Below are positions 5,658 to 5,907 of a stretch of 5,907 bases of DNA, piece after piece (the first letter of the stretch is position 1; each line of letters starts with the position of its first letter). The DNA lies in assembly GCA_003157715.1 (NCBI GenBank), contig PMKK01000217.1, positions 6,447-12,353 of the forward strand, in the 5' to 3' direction. The notes under the pieces are model-generated. The model worked only from the letters and a program-made list of their open reading frames with translations. It did no database searches and was not told the origin of the DNA. The position numbers and the translations under genes are program-made. The stretch comes from Actinomycetota bacterium (GTDB lineage: Bacteria > Actinomycetota > Thermoleophilia > UBA2241).

Positions 5658-5907
5658 ATGCACGGCACGCTTGACACGTTCAGCGTCGTCGAGGTCCTGC
5701 AGATGCTCGGCAGGGTGCGGCGGTCCGGCACGCTCCACATCGAGTGCGCCGAGCGTCAGATCGACGTCCATTTCGTCCAGGGCCGGATCGCCGAGACCCG
5801 CGATTCCACGCGCGTCTACGCCGATACCGTTCTCGGCAGCCTGCTCATCAAGCGCTCTCTCGTCACCGAGGCGCAATTAGACCAGGCCCTGCGCGAGCAG
5901 GAGACCG
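5658..5907 (+). CDS. DUF4388 (PatA-like N-terminal) domain protein, 3' end outside window
   Basis: 83 codons are visible with no stop before the window end. MHGTLDTFSVVEVLQMLGRV (1-20) matches the opening of DUF4388, whose pattern is GxL..fsl.dLLQ.L followed by a G-x-L-x-(I/V) strand; here SGTLHIE (23-29) and the strand-turn HFVQGRIAET (38-47) follow. Residues about 59-82 (LGSLLIKRSLVTEAQLDQAL) resemble the helix repeat at the N terminus of GspE/PilB-type ATPases (LGxLLVxxGLIxxxQLxxAL). DUF4388 proteins are often linked to regulation, signalling or surface motility, but the domain has no known biochemical activity. The ATG at 5658 begins the domain; no Shine-Dalgarno is visible. The rest of the protein, needed to assign a role, is missing. 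Confidence 0.8.
   Translation, partial: MHGTLDTFSVVEVLQMLGRVRRSGTLHIECAERQIDVHFVQGRIAETRDSTRVYADTVLGSLLIKRSLVTEAQLDQALREQET

Noticed and set aside
5671..5676. Perfect -35 consensus TTGACA on the plus strand
   Set aside because: It lies inside the DUF4388 coding sequence and no -10 box occurs 16-18 bases downstream.

Overview
High-GC bacterial chromosome with tightly packed genes. Protein families, long antisense reading frames caused by high GC, one GTG start, and two promoters with TANNNT -10 boxes lying almost on the start codon (leaderless-type transcripts) suggest an actinobacterium, perhaps a deep-branching environmental lineage such as Thermoleophilia. That placement is inference; no rRNA or marker gene is present. 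I see no tRNA, insertion sequence, phage gene or CRISPR array.

Layout. 1-456 (+) is the 3' part of a family-4-like uracil-DNA glycosylase relative whose catalytic motifs are not recognisable. 457-589 is intergenic and holds two tandem 59-bp repeats. 590-1363 (+) encodes a polytopic membrane protein whose conserved points (Asp in a mid-protein helix, GLG-TSD, PAL) resemble presenilin/signal-peptide-peptidase aspartyl proteases. It converges on, and overlaps by 14 bp, a TrmA/RlmD-type RNA m5U methyltransferase (1350-2786, -). A 171-bp divergent promoter region (2787-2957) separates this from an M3-like HEGGH metallopeptidase (2958-4460, +). A 70-bp convergent spacer with hairpins follows. Then comes a leftward two-gene unit, transcribed PHP phosphoesterase (4955-5629) then YjbQ-family protein (4531-4935). 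A 28-bp divergent gap with one quasi-palindromic -10 element separates it from a DUF4388-type protein (5658 to the window end, +).

How the genes relate. Most look like independent housekeeping or accessory genes: nucleic-acid maintenance (UDG-like, RNA methyltransferase), proteolysis (candidate intramembrane protease, cytosolic peptidase) and small-molecule phosphate chemistry (PHP with YjbQ). I see no defence island or biosynthetic cluster. The most novel item is the presenilin-like membrane protein with the repeat array directly upstream. Next are the UDG-like protein lacking its catalytic motifs and the shared promoter at 5638-5645.
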